DNA from: an uncultured Microbacterium sp. | GTDB lineage: Bacteria > Actinomycetota > Actinomycetes > Actinomycetales > Microbacteriaceae | Direction of reading: 5' to 3' | Length of the DNA: 64,000 bases | Assembly: GCF_945952435.1 (NCBI RefSeq) | Contig: NZ_CAMFHZ010000005.1 | Span: 62,001 to 126,000, forward strand | Shown: positions 9,598-18,701 of the stretch, piece after piece | How positions within the stretch are numbered: position 1 is the stretch's first letter | Layout of the letters: each line of letters starts with the position of its first letter | The notes under the pieces: model-generated | Seen by the model: only the letters and a program-made list of their open reading frames with translations | Database searches by the model: none | Told to the model about the DNA's origin: nothing | Program-made: the position numbers and the translations under genes

Positions 9598-9611
9598 GCC
9601 GAAGGATCCGA

Positions 9612-10253
9612 ATGATCGACATCCAGAGAGCGGGCCTCGCCCCCGCGTTCGTGCCCTACCTCGACGGCTGGGAGCTGCAGCGCCGCGTCCACGCGGACGT
9701 CGTGGCCGGTTCGCGCCCCGACACGCTTCTGCTGCTGGAGCACGAGGCGGTCTACACCGCGGGGAAGCGCACCGAGCCGCAGGAGCGTCCGCAGGACGGC
9801 ACGCCCGTGGTCGACGTGGACCGCGGCGGCAAGATCACCTGGCACGGACCCGGCCAGCTCGTCGGCTATCCGATCGTGCGTCTGCCCGAGCCGATGGACG
9901 TCGTGGCGCACGTGCGCCGCCTCGAGCGTCTGCTCATCTCCGTGCTCGGCCCCTTCGGCGTGGAGGGCTACCAGGTCGACGGACGCAGCGGCGTGTGGGT
10001 GCGCCGCCCGCTCAGCGAGGACAAGGTCGCGGCGATCGGCGTGCGCGTCCAGCAGGGCGTGACGATGCACGGTTTCGCGATCAACTGCGACAACAGCCTG
10101 GCGGGGTTCCGCGGGATCATCCCGTGCGGCATCACCGATGCCGGCGTGACGACCGTGAGCGAGATCGTCGGGCGCGACCTCTCCCCCGCCGACCTCGTCG
10201 ACGCGGTCGCCGCGGCCTTCACCGCCGAGTATGCGACAGAGGTCGCCGCATGA
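9612..10253 (+). CDS. lipB: Octanoyl-[acyl carrier protein]:protein octanoyltransferase
   Basis: Transfers octanoate from acyl carrier protein to lipoyl domains of 2-oxoacid dehydrogenases and the glycine cleavage H protein. It has 213 residues with the LipB pattern: [18 protein letters not shown] (residues 71-88), the catalytic Lys in KVAAIGVRV (138), HGFAINCDN, and the acyl-thioester Cys in [10 protein letters not shown] (172). GAAGGA lies 5 nt before the ATG. Its TGA overlaps the lipA ATG by 4 nt, coupling the two lipoylation steps. Confidence 0.95.
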   Translation: MIDIQRAGLAPAFVPYLDGWELQRRVHADVVAGSRPDTLLLLEHEAVYTAGKRTEPQERPQDGTPVVDVDRGGKITWHGPGQLVGYPIVRLPEPMDVVAHVRRLERLLISVLGPFGVEGYQVDGRSGVWVRRPLSEDKVAAIGVRVQQGVTMHGFAINCDNSLAGFRGIIPCGITDAGVTTVSEIVGRDLSPADLVDAVAAAFTAEYATEVAA

Positions 10254-11239
10254 GCGCCGCCCCCGAGGGACGCAAGCTTCTGCGCCTCGAGATCCGCAAC
10301 GCCGAGACGCCGATCGAGCGCAAGCCGGAGTGGATCAAGACCAAGGCCAGGATGGGCCCCGAGTACAAGGCTCTGCACTCGCTCGTCAAGGACGAGGGCC
10401 TGCACACGGTGTGCCAGGAGGCAGGGTGCCCGAACATCTTCGAGTGCTGGGAGGACAAGGAGGCGACGTTCCTCATCGGCGGCTCGCAGTGCACGAGACG
10501 CTGCGACTTCTGCCAGATCGACACCGGCAAGCCCGCGGACTACGACACCGACGAGCCCCGCCGTGTCGCGGAGAGCGTGCAGCAGATGGGCCTGCGCTAC
10601 GCCACGGTCACGAGCGTCGCGCGGGACGACCTCCCCGACACCGGCGCGTGGCTGAACGCGGAGACGGTCCGCAAGATCCACGAGCTCAACCCGAACACCG
10701 GCGTCGAGCTGCTCGCCAACGAGCACAACGCGGATCCGGCCTTCCTGGGGCAGATCTTCGACGCGCGACCCGAGGTGTTCGCCCACAACGTGGAGACCGT
10801 GCCGCGGATCTTCAAGCGGATCAGGCCCGCCTTCCGGTACGAGCGCTCGCTCGACGTCCTCACGCAGGGTCGCGAGGCCGGCCTCATCACCAAGTCGAAC
10901 CTGATCCTCGGCATGGGCGAGGAGCCGGAGGAGGTCGTGCAAGCGCTGCAGGACCTGCACGACGCGGGCTGCGACATCATCACGATCACGCAGTATCTGC
11001 GCCCCACGCCCCGGCACCTCCCGGTGTCGCGCTGGGTCAAGCCCGACGAGTTCGTCGCGTTCAAGGAGGAGGCGGAGCGGATCGGCTTCCTCGGCGTGCT
11101 CGCCGGGCCGCTCGTGCGCTCCTCGTATCGCGCCGGTCGCCTGTGGGCGCAGTCGATGGTGTCGAAGGGCCGGGAGATCCCTCCCCACCTCGCCCACATC
11201 GCCGCGTCGGCCGACCTGGGCTTCGCTCAGGCGGTCTGA
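10250..11239 (+). CDS. lipA: Lipoyl synthase
   Basis: Radical-SAM enzyme that inserts two sulfurs into protein-bound octanoate. The 329 residues have both iron-sulfur motifs: the auxiliary cluster CX4CX5C (C55, C60, C66) and the radical-SAM CX3CX2C (C81, C85, C88). The RSSY serine that ligates the auxiliary cluster is present in LVRSSYRAG near the C terminus. It starts inside the lipB stop codon (ATGA). Confidence 0.97.
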   Translation: MSAAPEGRKLLRLEIRNAETPIERKPEWIKTKARMGPEYKALHSLVKDEGLHTVCQEAGCPNIFECWEDKEATFLIGGSQCTRRCDFCQIDTGKPADYDTDEPRRVAESVQQMGLRYATVTSVARDDLPDTGAWLNAETVRKIHELNPNTGVELLANEHNADPAFLGQIFDARPEVFAHNVETVPRIFKRIRPAFRYERSLDVLTQGREAGLITKSNLILGMGEEPEEVVQALQDLHDAGCDIITITQYLRPTPRHLPVSRWVKPDEFVAFKEEAERIGFLGVLAGPLVRSSYRAGRLWAQSMVSKGREIPPHLAHIAASADLGFAQAV

Positions 11240-11257
11240 CCCCGGCGGCGCCGGAAC

Positions 11258-11758
11258 TCAGTCGGCGCTCATCACGGACAGCACGGATCCGTCGGATCCG
11301 AAGTTGACCAGGAGCACGTCCTCGTTGCCCTCGACGTCGAGCGCGTACTCGAGCACCGCGAACGGTTCGCTGCCCCCGTGCTCGTCGACGAGCAGCGTCA
11401 TGCTCATGAGCCGCAGCGAGCGGATGATGTCCACCGCCGCGTCCCCGGAGACGTCGACGAGGTACTCCTCCAGGTCGTCGCCGTACTCCTCCTGCTGCTG
11501 CAGGATGTACTCGGTCACCTCGCTCGTGCGGTCGTCGACCTCTGCGAGCATCCCTCGACGCGCCTTGGCGTCGATCGCCTCGAGCCCGGACACGAACGCG
11601 GCGGCGATGTCGAGCGAGTCGGCGGACACGTCCTCCTGATCGGGCGCGGTCAGATCGACCGTGAGCGCCTGATCGCCGAACTCCACCGTCTCGGACCAGA
11701 AGATCGATCCGTCCGGGCCGGAGGAGAGCAATCCGAAGAAGTCGTGTTCGATCGCCAT
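11258..11758 (-). CDS. Acidic conserved protein of unknown function (DUF2004-like)
   Basis: A 166-residue cytoplasmic protein, strongly acidic, with no signal peptide, membrane segment or catalytic motif that I can recognise. It begins MAIEHDFFGLL, has a central helical stretch with QQQEEYGDD, and ends with alternating hydrophobic strands (VLLVNFGSDGSVLSVM). The architecture resembles DUF2004 proteins of actinobacteria, recalled rather than searched. CTATAG lies just upstream of the ATG, so its mRNA may be nearly leaderless. It converges with lipA across an 18-bp gap. Confidence 0.7.
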   Translation of the reverse strand: MAIEHDFFGLLSSGPDGSIFWSETVEFGDQALTVDLTAPDQEDVSADSLDIAAAFVSGLEAIDAKARRGMLAEVDDRTSEVTEYILQQQEEYGDDLEEYLVDVSGDAAVDIIRSLRLMSMTLLVDEHGGSEPFAVLEYALDVEGNEDVLLVNFGSDGSVLSVMSAD

Positions 11759-11840
11759 ACGCCTATAGAACCAGCCTTGTCGGCGGCGCGGTAGTCCGCA
11801 CGGCCCGCGCGCGGCGGACGGATCGGCACGGAGTGCCGGA

Positions 11841-12716
11841 TCAGGCCCCGACGAGCGCCTGCACGAACACGTGCGGGGTGAATCCGGTGAGGTCGTCGAT
11901 GCCCTCACCCTGCCCCAGCAGCTTGACCGGGATGCCGGTCCGCTCCTGCACCGCGAGCACGAAACCGCCCTTCGCCGAGCCGTCGAGCTTGGTCAGCACG
12001 AGGCCCGTGACCCCCGCGTGCTCGAGGAAGGCCTCGGCCTGCAGCACGCCGTTCTGCCCGGTCGTCGCATCGAGGACGAGCAGGACCTCGCTGATCGGCG
12101 CCTGCTTCTCGACGACGCGCCGGATCTTCGAGAGCTCGTCCATCAGGCCGCCCTTGGTGTGCAGGCGCCCCGCCGTGTCGATGATGACGATCTCCGTGCC
12201 CTCCCGCTGGGCGTACTCGACCGTCTGGTAGGCCACCGAGGCCGGATCCTGGCCCTGCTGCTGCGGACGGACGATCGCGGCGCCGGCGCGCTGCGCCCAC
12301 GTCGCCAGCTGCTCGACGGCGGCCGCGCGGAAGGTGTCGGCGGCGCCGACGACGACCGAGCGCTGATAGCCCCGCAGGAACTTCGTGAACTTGCCGATCG
12401 TCGTCGTCTTGCCGACGCCGTTGACCCCGACGACGAGCACCACCGCGGGGCGCTCCGTGAGCTTGAGCGTCGTGTCGAACTTCGCGAAATGCTCTTCGAG
12501 CGTCTCCCGGAGCATCCGCTGGAGGTCCTTGGGATCGGTCGTGCGATAGCGCTCGACCTTGGCGCGCAGCTCCTCGACGAGGCGCTCGGCGATCTCGGGA
12601 CCGAAATCCGCCGTCAGCAGTGCGGTCTCGAGCTCGTCCCAGGTGTCCTCGTCGATCGTGGGCTTGACGAACATGCCGCGCAGCGCGCGACCGAGGGACC
12701 AGGACTTCTCCGCCAT
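11841..12716 (-). CDS. ftsY: Signal recognition particle receptor FtsY
   Basis: SRP receptor GTPase that docks Ffh-ribosome complexes at the membrane. The 291 residues contain an NG core with P-loop GVNGVGKTT (97-105), AADTFRAAAVEQL, DTAGRLHTK and TKLDGSAKGG. The long acidic N-terminal A domain of many FtsY proteins is missing; only about 15 residues (SWSLGRALRGMF, amphipathic) precede the N domain, enough for membrane contact. TAGGCT sits 6 nt before the ATG, predicting a leaderless mRNA. It lies 62 bp downstream of smc. Confidence 0.96.
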   Translation of the reverse strand: MAEKSWSLGRALRGMFVKPTIDEDTWDELETALLTADFGPEIAERLVEELRAKVERYRTTDPKDLQRMLRETLEEHFAKFDTTLKLTERPAVVLVVGVNGVGKTTTIGKFTKFLRGYQRSVVVGAADTFRAAAVEQLATWAQRAGAAIVRPQQQGQDPASVAYQTVEYAQREGTEIVIIDTAGRLHTKGGLMDELSKIRRVVEKQAPISEVLLVLDATTGQNGVLQAEAFLEHAGVTGLVLTKLDGSAKGGFVLAVQERTGIPVKLLGQGEGIDDLTGFTPHVFVQALVGA

Positions 12717-12722
12717 GCGACC

Positions 12723-12728
12723 AGCCTA
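12723..12728 (-). promoter_or_regulatory. -10 element of ftsY (leaderless)
   Basis: TAGGCT on the minus strand, 6 nt upstream of the ATG, inside the smc-ftsY gap and with no Shine-Dalgarno sequence between. This suggests ftsY has its own promoter in addition to any read-through from smc. Confidence 0.55.
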
Positions 12729-12778
12729 CGGGGCCCGGATCGTTGCGACGGGCACGTTCGCCCTCGGCGTCGGGGCGC

Positions 12779-15700
12779 TCACACCGTCGCCGCGGCGCGA
12801 TCCCCCACGCGTTGTCCCACGACGGCGGAGACGCCGTCCTGCCGCATCGAGACGCCGTAGAGGGCATCCGCGATCTCCATCGTGCGCTTCTGGTGCGTGA
12901 TCACGAGCAGCTGCGAGCTCTCCCGCAACTGCTCGAACACGGTGAGCAGGCGACCGAGGTTGGCGTCGTCGAGCGCCGCCTCGACCTCGTCCAGGATGTA
13001 GAACGGGCTCGGGCGCGCCTTGAAGATCGCGACGAGAAGGGCCACCGCCGCGAGCGAGCGCTCGCCGCCCGAGAGCAGGGAGAGCCGCTCGATCTTCTTG
13101 CCCACCGGCCGCACGGCCACCTCGATGCCCGTGTTCAGCAGGTCGTCCGGATCGGTCAGGGAGATGCTTCCCGCGCCCCCGGGGAAGAGCAGGGGGAACA
13201 CCTCGCCGAACGCCCGTCGCGTGTCCTCGAACGCGTCCGCGAAGATCGTCTGCATCCGCTCGTCGAGATCCGCGATGATCGTGCGCAGATCCTCGCGGGT
13301 CTTCGTGAGATCGGCGAGCTGCTCGGTGAGGAACGCGTGACGCTGTTCGAGCGCGGCGAACTCCTCGAGCGCGAGCGGATTGACCCGGCCCAGCTGAGCG
13401 AGCTTGCGCTCCGCCTCCTGCAGTCGGCGCTGCTGCACGGGTCGGTCGAAGGGGACGCCGCTCGCGACGGGTGCCGACTCCTGATCGGACGCCTCCGTCC
13501 ACTCCGCGACTGGATTCGGGGCCGGATCCGCTCCGTCCCGCGGAATCAGCTGATCGGGACCATATTCCGCAATGAGAATATCTTCGTCGAGCGCCAACTC
13601 GGACTGCACCCGCTCCAACAGGCTGGTGAGGTGCAGCTTCTTCTCGTGGATCTGCAGCTCCAGGCCGTGCACGCTCTCTGTGAGGGCGGCGAGGCGCTCC
13701 CGGATCGTGGTGTCCTGACGTCGCAGGTCGGTGAGCTCCTCGTTCTGCGCCGCGCGCGCCGCCTCGGCGGAGGCGAGGGAGACCCTGGCCTCGGCCACCG
13801 AGCGATCCAGCGAGGCGAGGACCCGGGGCAGTTCGTCGGCGACACCGGCAGCCGTCTCGCGCTGGGCGCGGCGGATCACGGCCCGGCGCGCGGCCTCCGC
13901 TGCGGCCTCGCGCTCGCGCTCCCGCTGACGTTCCAGCGAGCCCACGCGGGCTTGCGCCGCCCTGACACGCTCGCGCAGCGTCTCGATCCCCAGCCGCGCG
14001 TCCATCTCCGACTCGCGCGCGCCTTCGAGCGCCTCGAGCAGTCCGTCCCGTGCCGACGCGTCCAGCACGGGACGCGGAACGTCCTCCGCCGTGGCGAGGG
14101 CGGTCTTCGCCTTCTCCGCGGCGGACTCCGCTTCGGAGACCGCCGCCTGGGCCTGCGCGAGACCCGCTTCGAGCCGCTCGCACTCCGCGACCGCGGACTC
14201 GTGCTGCACGATCACGCGGTTGACCTGCTCGGTATGCGCGGCGAGAGCGGCGTCGTGCTCGCGGAGCGTGCGCAGGGCCTCGCGCGATGCCCGCCGCGCC
14301 GTGTCGAGCGCCTCGGATCCCTCGTCGCGGGCCTCACGGAGCGAATCGACGATGACCCGCACCTCGCTCAGCCGGTCCACCGCGGCGTCCCGCTCGGCGA
14401 CCAGCTCCAGCCGGGAGCGCTCCCCGCCGGATCCGGCATGCACGGTCTGCGCCGTGACGACCTCTCCCCCGCGGGTGACGAGCGTGACGGGAGCGCCGGA
14501 GGAGGTCGCGGCGGCGGCGAGTGCGGCACGCGCGGCCGCCAGGTCGTCCACGACGACGACGTGCGAGAGGATCCCGAGAACGCCCTCCGGTGCGGAGACG
14601 ACCGAGGTTGCGGGAACGGCACCGGGGATCCCCGCGTCGGAGACGGCCGCGGCCGCCCCGTCTGCGATGACGACGTCGAAGGCGCCCACGCCGACGGCGC
14701 GGTCCACCACGACGAACGCGGCCTCGGCGTCGTCCACCAGCACGCCTTCCGCGAGTGGTCCCAGCACCGCTGCGATCGCTGCCTCGTAGCCCGACCGCAC
14801 CTGCACCGCGTCGCCGACGAGACCACGCACGCCGGGAAGGCCCAGCGCCACGATCTCGGCGGCTCCCCCCGTCACGGAGATCGCGCTGCCGAGCGCGGCC
14901 GCGCGGGCCGTGAGCGCCTCCGCCTCGCGCTCGGCGGCGTGCAGCCGCTCCCGCAGTGCCTCCAGCGCGCTCTCCGCGGCCACGACCTGGCTCTGCGCGC
15001 GCTCGTACGTCTCCGCGTGCTGCGCGGCGGTGCCCTCCGGCGCCTCGCCGCCCTCGATCCGCTCGCGCGCCTCGGCGGCCTGGCGGCGGCGTTCGTCCGC
15101 GGCCGCTCGCGCGTTCTCCTGCCGGAGCACCGCGCCCCGCACGGCGGCGAGGGCCGATGCGGCGGCCTCCGCCTGACCCCGCAGCGTCGTCAGGCGCATG
15201 TCGTGCGCGGACACCAGGGCGCTCTGTTCCGCGATCTCCCCGTCGAGCGCATCCAGCTCGGCGCGGGCGAGCGCGACCGCTCGGGCGGCCTCCTGCGCCT
15301 GATCCTGGGCCCGGCCGATTCCGGACGAGAACTCCTCGACCTCGTCCTTCGCCTCGTCGATCGTCGCCTGGGTGACGGTGACGGCGGTCACGGCCGCGTC
15401 ATCGTCGTCGGTGCCGAGCAGCGCGAGCCGCTGGTTCGCGAGGGTGAACAGGCCGCGCATGCGCTCCTGGACCTGTTCCAGCGCGAAGGCGACGCGACGC
15501 GCCTCGTCCACGGCGGCAGAGTTCTGCGTGCTCTCCAGTCGGGTGATCTCGGCACGGATCCGGTCGGCCTGCTCACTCAGCACGACGCGCTCCGCATGGC
15601 GTTCGTGCTCGGTGCACGTGTGGTCAGCCAGGGCGGAGCGCAGGGCCACGACGTCGTCGGCGAAGATCCGCGCCTTCGCGTCCCGGACGACCGCGGCGAT

Positions 15701-16351
15701 CGTCTGCGCCTCGCGGGCGATCTCCGCCTGCCGGCCCAGGGGCTTGAGCTGCCGGCGGATCTCTCCGGCCAGGTCGCTGAGCCGTGTGAGGTTGGTCTCC
15801 ATCGCGTCGAGCTTGCGGAGCGTCTTCTCCTTGCGTCGACGATGCTTCAGGATCCCCGCGGCCTCTTCGATGAAGCCACGCCGGTCCTCCGGCGAGGCCT
15901 GCAGCACCGTGTCCAGACGCCCCTGTCCGACGATGACGTGCATCTCCCTACCCAGTCCGGAGTCGCTGAGCAACTCCTGGACGTCGAGCAGCCGACAGCT
16001 CGTGCCGTTGATCGCGTAGTCGCTGGATCCGTTACGGAACAGCGTCCGGCTGATCGTGACCTCGGCGTACTCGATCGGGAGCGCACCGTCGCCGTTGTCG
16101 ATGGTCAGCTGCACCTCCGCCCGGCCGAGCGGGCCGCGCGTCGAGGTGCCGGCGAAGATGACGTCCTCCATCTTCCCGCCGCGGAGCGTCTTCGCACCCT
16201 GTTCGCCCATGACCCAGGCGAGCGCGTCGACGACGTTCGACTTGCCGGAACCGTTCGGCCCGACGATGCAGGTCACCCCCGGCTCGAACGCGAAGGTCGT
16301 CGGCTGCGCGAAGGACTTGAACCCCTTGAGGGTCAGGCTCTTCAGGTGCAT
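12779..16351 (-). CDS. smc: Chromosome segregation ATPase SMC
   Basis: Condensin subunit that extrudes DNA loops and helps segregate chromosomes. The 1190 residues have the complete layout: Walker A GPNGSGKSN (31-39), QGRLDTVLQA, two long coiled coils rich in Ala/Glu/Arg separated by a hinge at about 510-640, and the C-terminal head with LSGGERSL and Walker B YILDEVEAALDDAN. The ATG at 16351 was taken; an in-frame GTG two codons upstream is possible. TAGCGT (16387-16392) upstream could be its -10 box. No scpA or scpB is nearby. Confidence 0.95.
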   Translation of the reverse strand: MHLKSLTLKGFKSFAQPTTFAFEPGVTCIVGPNGSGKSNVVDALAWVMGEQGAKTLRGGKMEDVIFAGTSTRGPLGRAEVQLTIDNGDGALPIEYAEVTISRTLFRNGSSDYAINGTSCRLLDVQELLSDSGLGREMHVIVGQGRLDTVLQASPEDRRGFIEEAAGILKHRRRKEKTLRKLDAMETNLTRLSDLAGEIRRQLKPLGRQAEIAREAQTIAAVVRDAKARIFADDVVALRSALADHTCTEHERHAERVVLSEQADRIRAEITRLESTQNSAAVDEARRVAFALEQVQERMRGLFTLANQRLALLGTDDDDAAVTAVTVTQATIDEAKDEVEEFSSGIGRAQDQAQEAARAVALARAELDALDGEIAEQSALVSAHDMRLTTLRGQAEAAASALAAVRGAVLRQENARAAADERRRQAAEARERIEGGEAPEGTAAQHAETYERAQSQVVAAESALEALRERLHAAEREAEALTARAAALGSAISVTGGAAEIVALGLPGVRGLVGDAVQVRSGYEAAIAAVLGPLAEGVLVDDAEAAFVVVDRAVGVGAFDVVIADGAAAAVSDAGIPGAVPATSVVSAPEGVLGILSHVVVVDDLAAARAALAAAATSSGAPVTLVTRGGEVVTAQTVHAGSGGERSRLELVAERDAAVDRLSEVRVIVDSLREARDEGSEALDTARRASREALRTLREHDAALAAHTEQVNRVIVQHESAVAECERLEAGLAQAQAAVSEAESAAEKAKTALATAEDVPRPVLDASARDGLLEALEGARESEMDARLGIETLRERVRAAQARVGSLERQREREREAAAEAARRAVIRRAQRETAAGVADELPRVLASLDRSVAEARVSLASAEAARAAQNEELTDLRRQDTTIRERLAALTESVHGLELQIHEKKLHLTSLLERVQSELALDEDILIAEYGPDQLIPRDGADPAPNPVAEWTEASDQESAPVASGVPFDRPVQQRRLQEAERKLAQLGRVNPLALEEFAALEQRHAFLTEQLADLTKTREDLRTIIADLDERMQTIFADAFEDTRRAFGEVFPLLFPGGAGSISLTDPDDLLNTGIEVAVRPVGKKIERLSLLSGGERSLAAVALLVAIFKARPSPFYILDEVEAALDDANLGRLLTVFEQLRESSQLLVITHQKRTMEIADALYGVSMRQDGVSAVVGQRVGDRAAATV

Positions 16352-16455
16352 GCGCACACTCGGCGGGCAACGGGGATCACGCGTCTACGCTAGCGCGCCG
16401 TGACGCGGAGAGCCGTGGGGAAACGCCCGAGGTTCAGGGATTTCTGGGTGTCGCC

Positions 16456-16485
16456 TTGACGTCTGCTGTGAACGACCGCTAGCGT
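16456..16485 (+). promoter_or_regulatory. Strong promoter driving the leader ORF at 16519
   Basis: TTGACG (16456-16461), an 18-nt spacer and TAGCGT (16480-16485) form a good housekeeping-sigma promoter, one of the best in the window. Transcription would start near 16492, about 27 nt before the leader ORF. Confidence 0.65.
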
Positions 16486-16518
16486 GAGGGATCCCAGCCG
16501 AGAGAGGAGGCAGCCGAC

Positions 16519-16611
16519 ATGATGATCATCCGCATTGACATCACCCCGTCCCGCGGGCTCGATGCGTCCTCGGCGCCTTCCGTCGGCCGCTTCGCGCGCA
16601 CGACGGCATAG
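16519..16611 (+). CDS. Putative 30-residue leader peptide
   Basis: A short ORF starts MMIIRIDITPSRGLD and ends FARTTA. A full AGGAGG lies 8 nt upstream and a recognisable promoter precedes it, so it is probably translated. It is followed by 245 nt without a further good ORF but with two hairpins, then a two-gene unit. This layout resembles regulatory leader peptides that sense translation. The peptide is not enriched in one amino acid (it has four Ile, three of them early), so no amino-acid signal is evident. I do not recognise the peptide. Confidence 0.5.
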   Translation: MMIIRIDITPSRGLDASSAPSVGRFARTTA

Positions 16612-16624
16612 TCCGCGGCACGCG

Positions 16625-16648
16625 TCCCGCTCCGCATCCGGAGCGGGA
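16625..16648 (+). promoter_or_regulatory. 10-bp hairpin after the leader ORF
   Basis: TCCCGCTCCG and CGGAGCGGGA flank the loop CATC, a perfect stem beginning 14 nt after the leader stop. No U-tract follows, so it is more likely a pause or folding element than a classical terminator. A second, one-base-bulged hairpin (arms GATCCGATCCC and GGGATCCGGATC) lies at 16743-16768. Confidence 0.45.
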
Positions 16649-16856
16649 TCGCTGAGCGCTCGCTCGCACGGTCTTCGACCACTCCGATGCATCCGCATCC
16701 CGCCTGATCCCGCACGTTCTGCGTCGATCCGGGCATCCGCACGATCCGATCCCGCCGGGATCCGGATCCCCTCGCCGTGACACGGACACGTCTCCCACCG
16801 GAGCGCGCCGTGGAGCGAAACCGCCTTTCCGGCACGACCAACGAAAGCGAATCACC

Positions 16857-17132
16857 GTGAACACCGCATTGCACGCTTCGCCTCCCACCGAGTCGACGCA
16901 CCGCGCTCAGGACGAGCGCGAACTGTCCCTCCGTCTCCCCCGTGAGGAGGAGCTGCGCCGCCTGACGTTCGCCGAGCGGCTGGCGCTGCGCATCGCGCTG
17001 CGCCTCGTCCTGCGCGCGCACTCCGACGACCGGGCGGAGGCACGCGCCGCCCGGGCTGAGCTCGCTCGGCGCATCCTCGCCGAGCACGAGGCGCAGCTCA
17101 TCCGCTACGGCACCACCCGGCCGATCCTGTGA
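16857..17132 (+). CDS. Small helical protein of unknown function upstream of a GNAT gene
   Basis: A 91-residue protein, GTG start at 16857, rich in Arg, Leu, Ala and Glu. Residues 22-80 should form one or two amphipathic helices (LPREEELRRLTFAERLALRI), with no cysteine pair, signal peptide or known motif. The stop overlaps the start of the following acetyltransferase by 4 nt (GTGA), so the two are translationally coupled and may act together. Only a weak purine-rich site precedes the start. I do not recognise a family. Confidence 0.6.
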   Translation: MNTALHASPPTESTHRAQDERELSLRLPREEELRRLTFAERLALRIALRLVLRAHSDDRAEARAARAELARRILAEHEAQLIRYGTTRPIL

Positions 17133-18232
17133 TCGCCGCATCCGGTGCCCTGGCGCCTGTTCCCCTCACCGCCGGCGCCGTCCTGCACCCGCTCGTGCTC
17201 CCCGCGCGAGCGGGTGCGGGACCGTCGCCCCTGCACGACTACGCCGACGCCCGCAACCGGGGCCTCACTGAGTCGACGGGCCGCGATGACGACCATCTGA
17301 CGCCCGCGCAGCTGCTCCCGCTGCTGGCCACGGATGCCTACCAGCGGCGGCGGCAGTGGCGCATCCTCCGTGAGGACCGCACGGTCGGGGTGGCCGTGCT
17401 GAACATCTCCCTCGACGCCGGCGGAGAGTCCGCCATCGTCTTCATCAGCGTGCTCCGGGAGGTGCAGGGACGCGGCATCGGGACCGCGGTCGCGCACCAT
17501 CTCGAAGCGCTCGCGCGGACCGACGGCGTCCGCACGCTCCGGGTGTGGGCGGAGCATCCCGCCTCCGACGATCCGACGATCGCCGCGCCGACCGGATTCG
17601 GCCGCGTGCCCCGCGATCACACCGCACGCTTCCTCGAAGCGCAGGGGTGGACCCTCGAACAGATCGACCGCGTCAGTGCCTACCCCGCCGGCTCGGATCG
17701 GCACCTGCGGTCGCTGAACGCGGACGCCACCGCCGCGGCCGCCGACTACGAGGTCGTGCAGTGGATGCTGCCGACCCCGGACCAGCACAGGGCGGGATAC
17801 GCCTGGATGAAGTCCCGCATGTCGACCGACGCCCCGGACGCGGGCATGGAGACGCCCGAGGAGATCTGGGACGAGGAGCGCGTGCGCGCGAACGACGCCC
17901 GCTGGGCGGCGATGGGGAGCACGGTCCAGGTGACCGCGGCCCGCCATCGCGCGAGCGGCGAGCTCGCCGCCTTCAGCGAACTCGAGCATCGCGGCTCTCC
18001 CGACGCGCCGACCCACCAGCAGGACACGCTCGTCCTGGCCGCGCACCGAGGACACCGGCTGGGCCTGCTGGTGAAGACCACGGGCATGCTGTCCTGGCGA
18101 GAGAGGTACCCGCACTCCGGCGAGATCATCACCTACAACGCCGAGGAGAACAGGCCGATGCTCTCGATCAACGAGGAGCTCGGGTTCGCCGCGATCGCCT
18201 ACGAGGGCGCCTGGAAGAAGACGCTGGCCTGA
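17129..18232 (+). CDS. Tandem GNAT-family N-acetyltransferase
   Basis: 367 residues made of two GNAT-like halves. The N-terminal half has the acetyl-CoA pyrophosphate motif QGRGIGTA (113-120) after the strand SAIVFISVL. The C-terminal half has a second, looser version (LVLAAHRGHRLGLLVK) and ends with a typical GNAT strand, INEELGFAAIAYEGAW. Such two-domain enzymes acetylate amines of small molecules or antibiotics; the substrate cannot be told from sequence. It is coupled to the upstream small gene and lies downstream of the leader ORF. Confidence 0.8.
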   Translation: MIAASGALAPVPLTAGAVLHPLVLPARAGAGPSPLHDYADARNRGLTESTGRDDDHLTPAQLLPLLATDAYQRRRQWRILREDRTVGVAVLNISLDAGGESAIVFISVLREVQGRGIGTAVAHHLEALARTDGVRTLRVWAEHPASDDPTIAAPTGFGRVPRDHTARFLEAQGWTLEQIDRVSAYPAGSDRHLRSLNADATAAAADYEVVQWMLPTPDQHRAGYAWMKSRMSTDAPDAGMETPEEIWDEERVRANDARWAAMGSTVQVTAARHRASGELAAFSELEHRGSPDAPTHQQDTLVLAAHRGHRLGLLVKTTGMLSWRERYPHSGEIITYNAEENRPMLSINEELGFAAIAYEGAWKKTLA

Positions 18233-18265
18233 CCGGGAACGCGAACCCCCTGATGGCCGTAGGGA

Positions 18266-18586
18266 TCAGCGATCGCCGACGTCGATGCTCCGGTTCACGG
18301 CGCGCGTGGCCGAGAACTTGAGCACCGTGTAGTCGCCGATCTCGTCCGACCCGTCGTCCCCGCCTTCGCCGAAGCGCACGCGATGACCCTTGTGCTCCTG
18401 GGGGTAGAACTTGCCGAAGCCGGTCAGAGTGACCCTGTTGCCCTGTCCCACGAGGTCCAGGAGCTCTTCGATCATCGCGTCGTACGCCTGCTGCGCGACC
18501 GGCAGAGGAAGATTCCCCCGCCGTGCGAAGCGCTGCACGAACTCGCGTTTGCTGACCCTGCCTCGTTCGAGATCCGTCATGTTCAT
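18266..18586 (-). CDS. HU/IHF-like DNA-binding protein
   Basis: A 106-residue member of the bacterial histone-like fold: N-terminal helices (SKREFVQRFARRGNLPLPVAQQAYDAM), the family turn VTLTGFGKFY where HU has GFGxF, a beta-arm region widened by an acidic insertion (FGEGGDDGSDEIGDY), and a closing KFSATRAVNRSI. It is divergent from canonical HU and closer in feel to specialised members. The ATG at 18586 was chosen; a second in-frame ATG follows two codons later. It lies 229 bp downstream of fliW on the same strand. Confidence 0.8.
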   Translation of the reverse strand: MNMTDLERGRVSKREFVQRFARRGNLPLPVAQQAYDAMIEELLDLVGQGNRVTLTGFGKFYPQEHKGHRVRFGEGGDDGSDEIGDYTVLKFSATRAVNRSIDVGDR

Positions 18587-18681
18587 CGTCTTCACCGTCC
18601 CAAGGTGTGCCGTTCCGAGAACGGACTGATGCGTCCTGCCCGCCGTCACGGCCGTGCAGGACGTTCCCCAAAATGTCCCCC

Positions 18682-18701
18682 GCATCGGGATCGCCCGATG
18701 C
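18682..18701. promoter_or_regulatory. Perfect hairpin in the presumed leader of the HU-like gene
   Basis: GCATCGGG-ATCG-CCCGATGC, an 8-bp palindrome with a 4-nt centre, about 100 nt upstream of the HU-like start. On the minus strand a possible -10 box (TATTCT) lies just before it, so it could be an operator near +10 or a 5' hairpin of the mRNA. Confidence 0.4.

Noticed and set aside
12743..16393. Very long plus-strand open frame (over 1200 codons) opposite smc
   Set aside because: It is the mirror of a GC-rich coding strand: no ribosome site, Arg/His/Asp-rich nonsense composition and no known domain. SMC on the minus strand has all its motifs.
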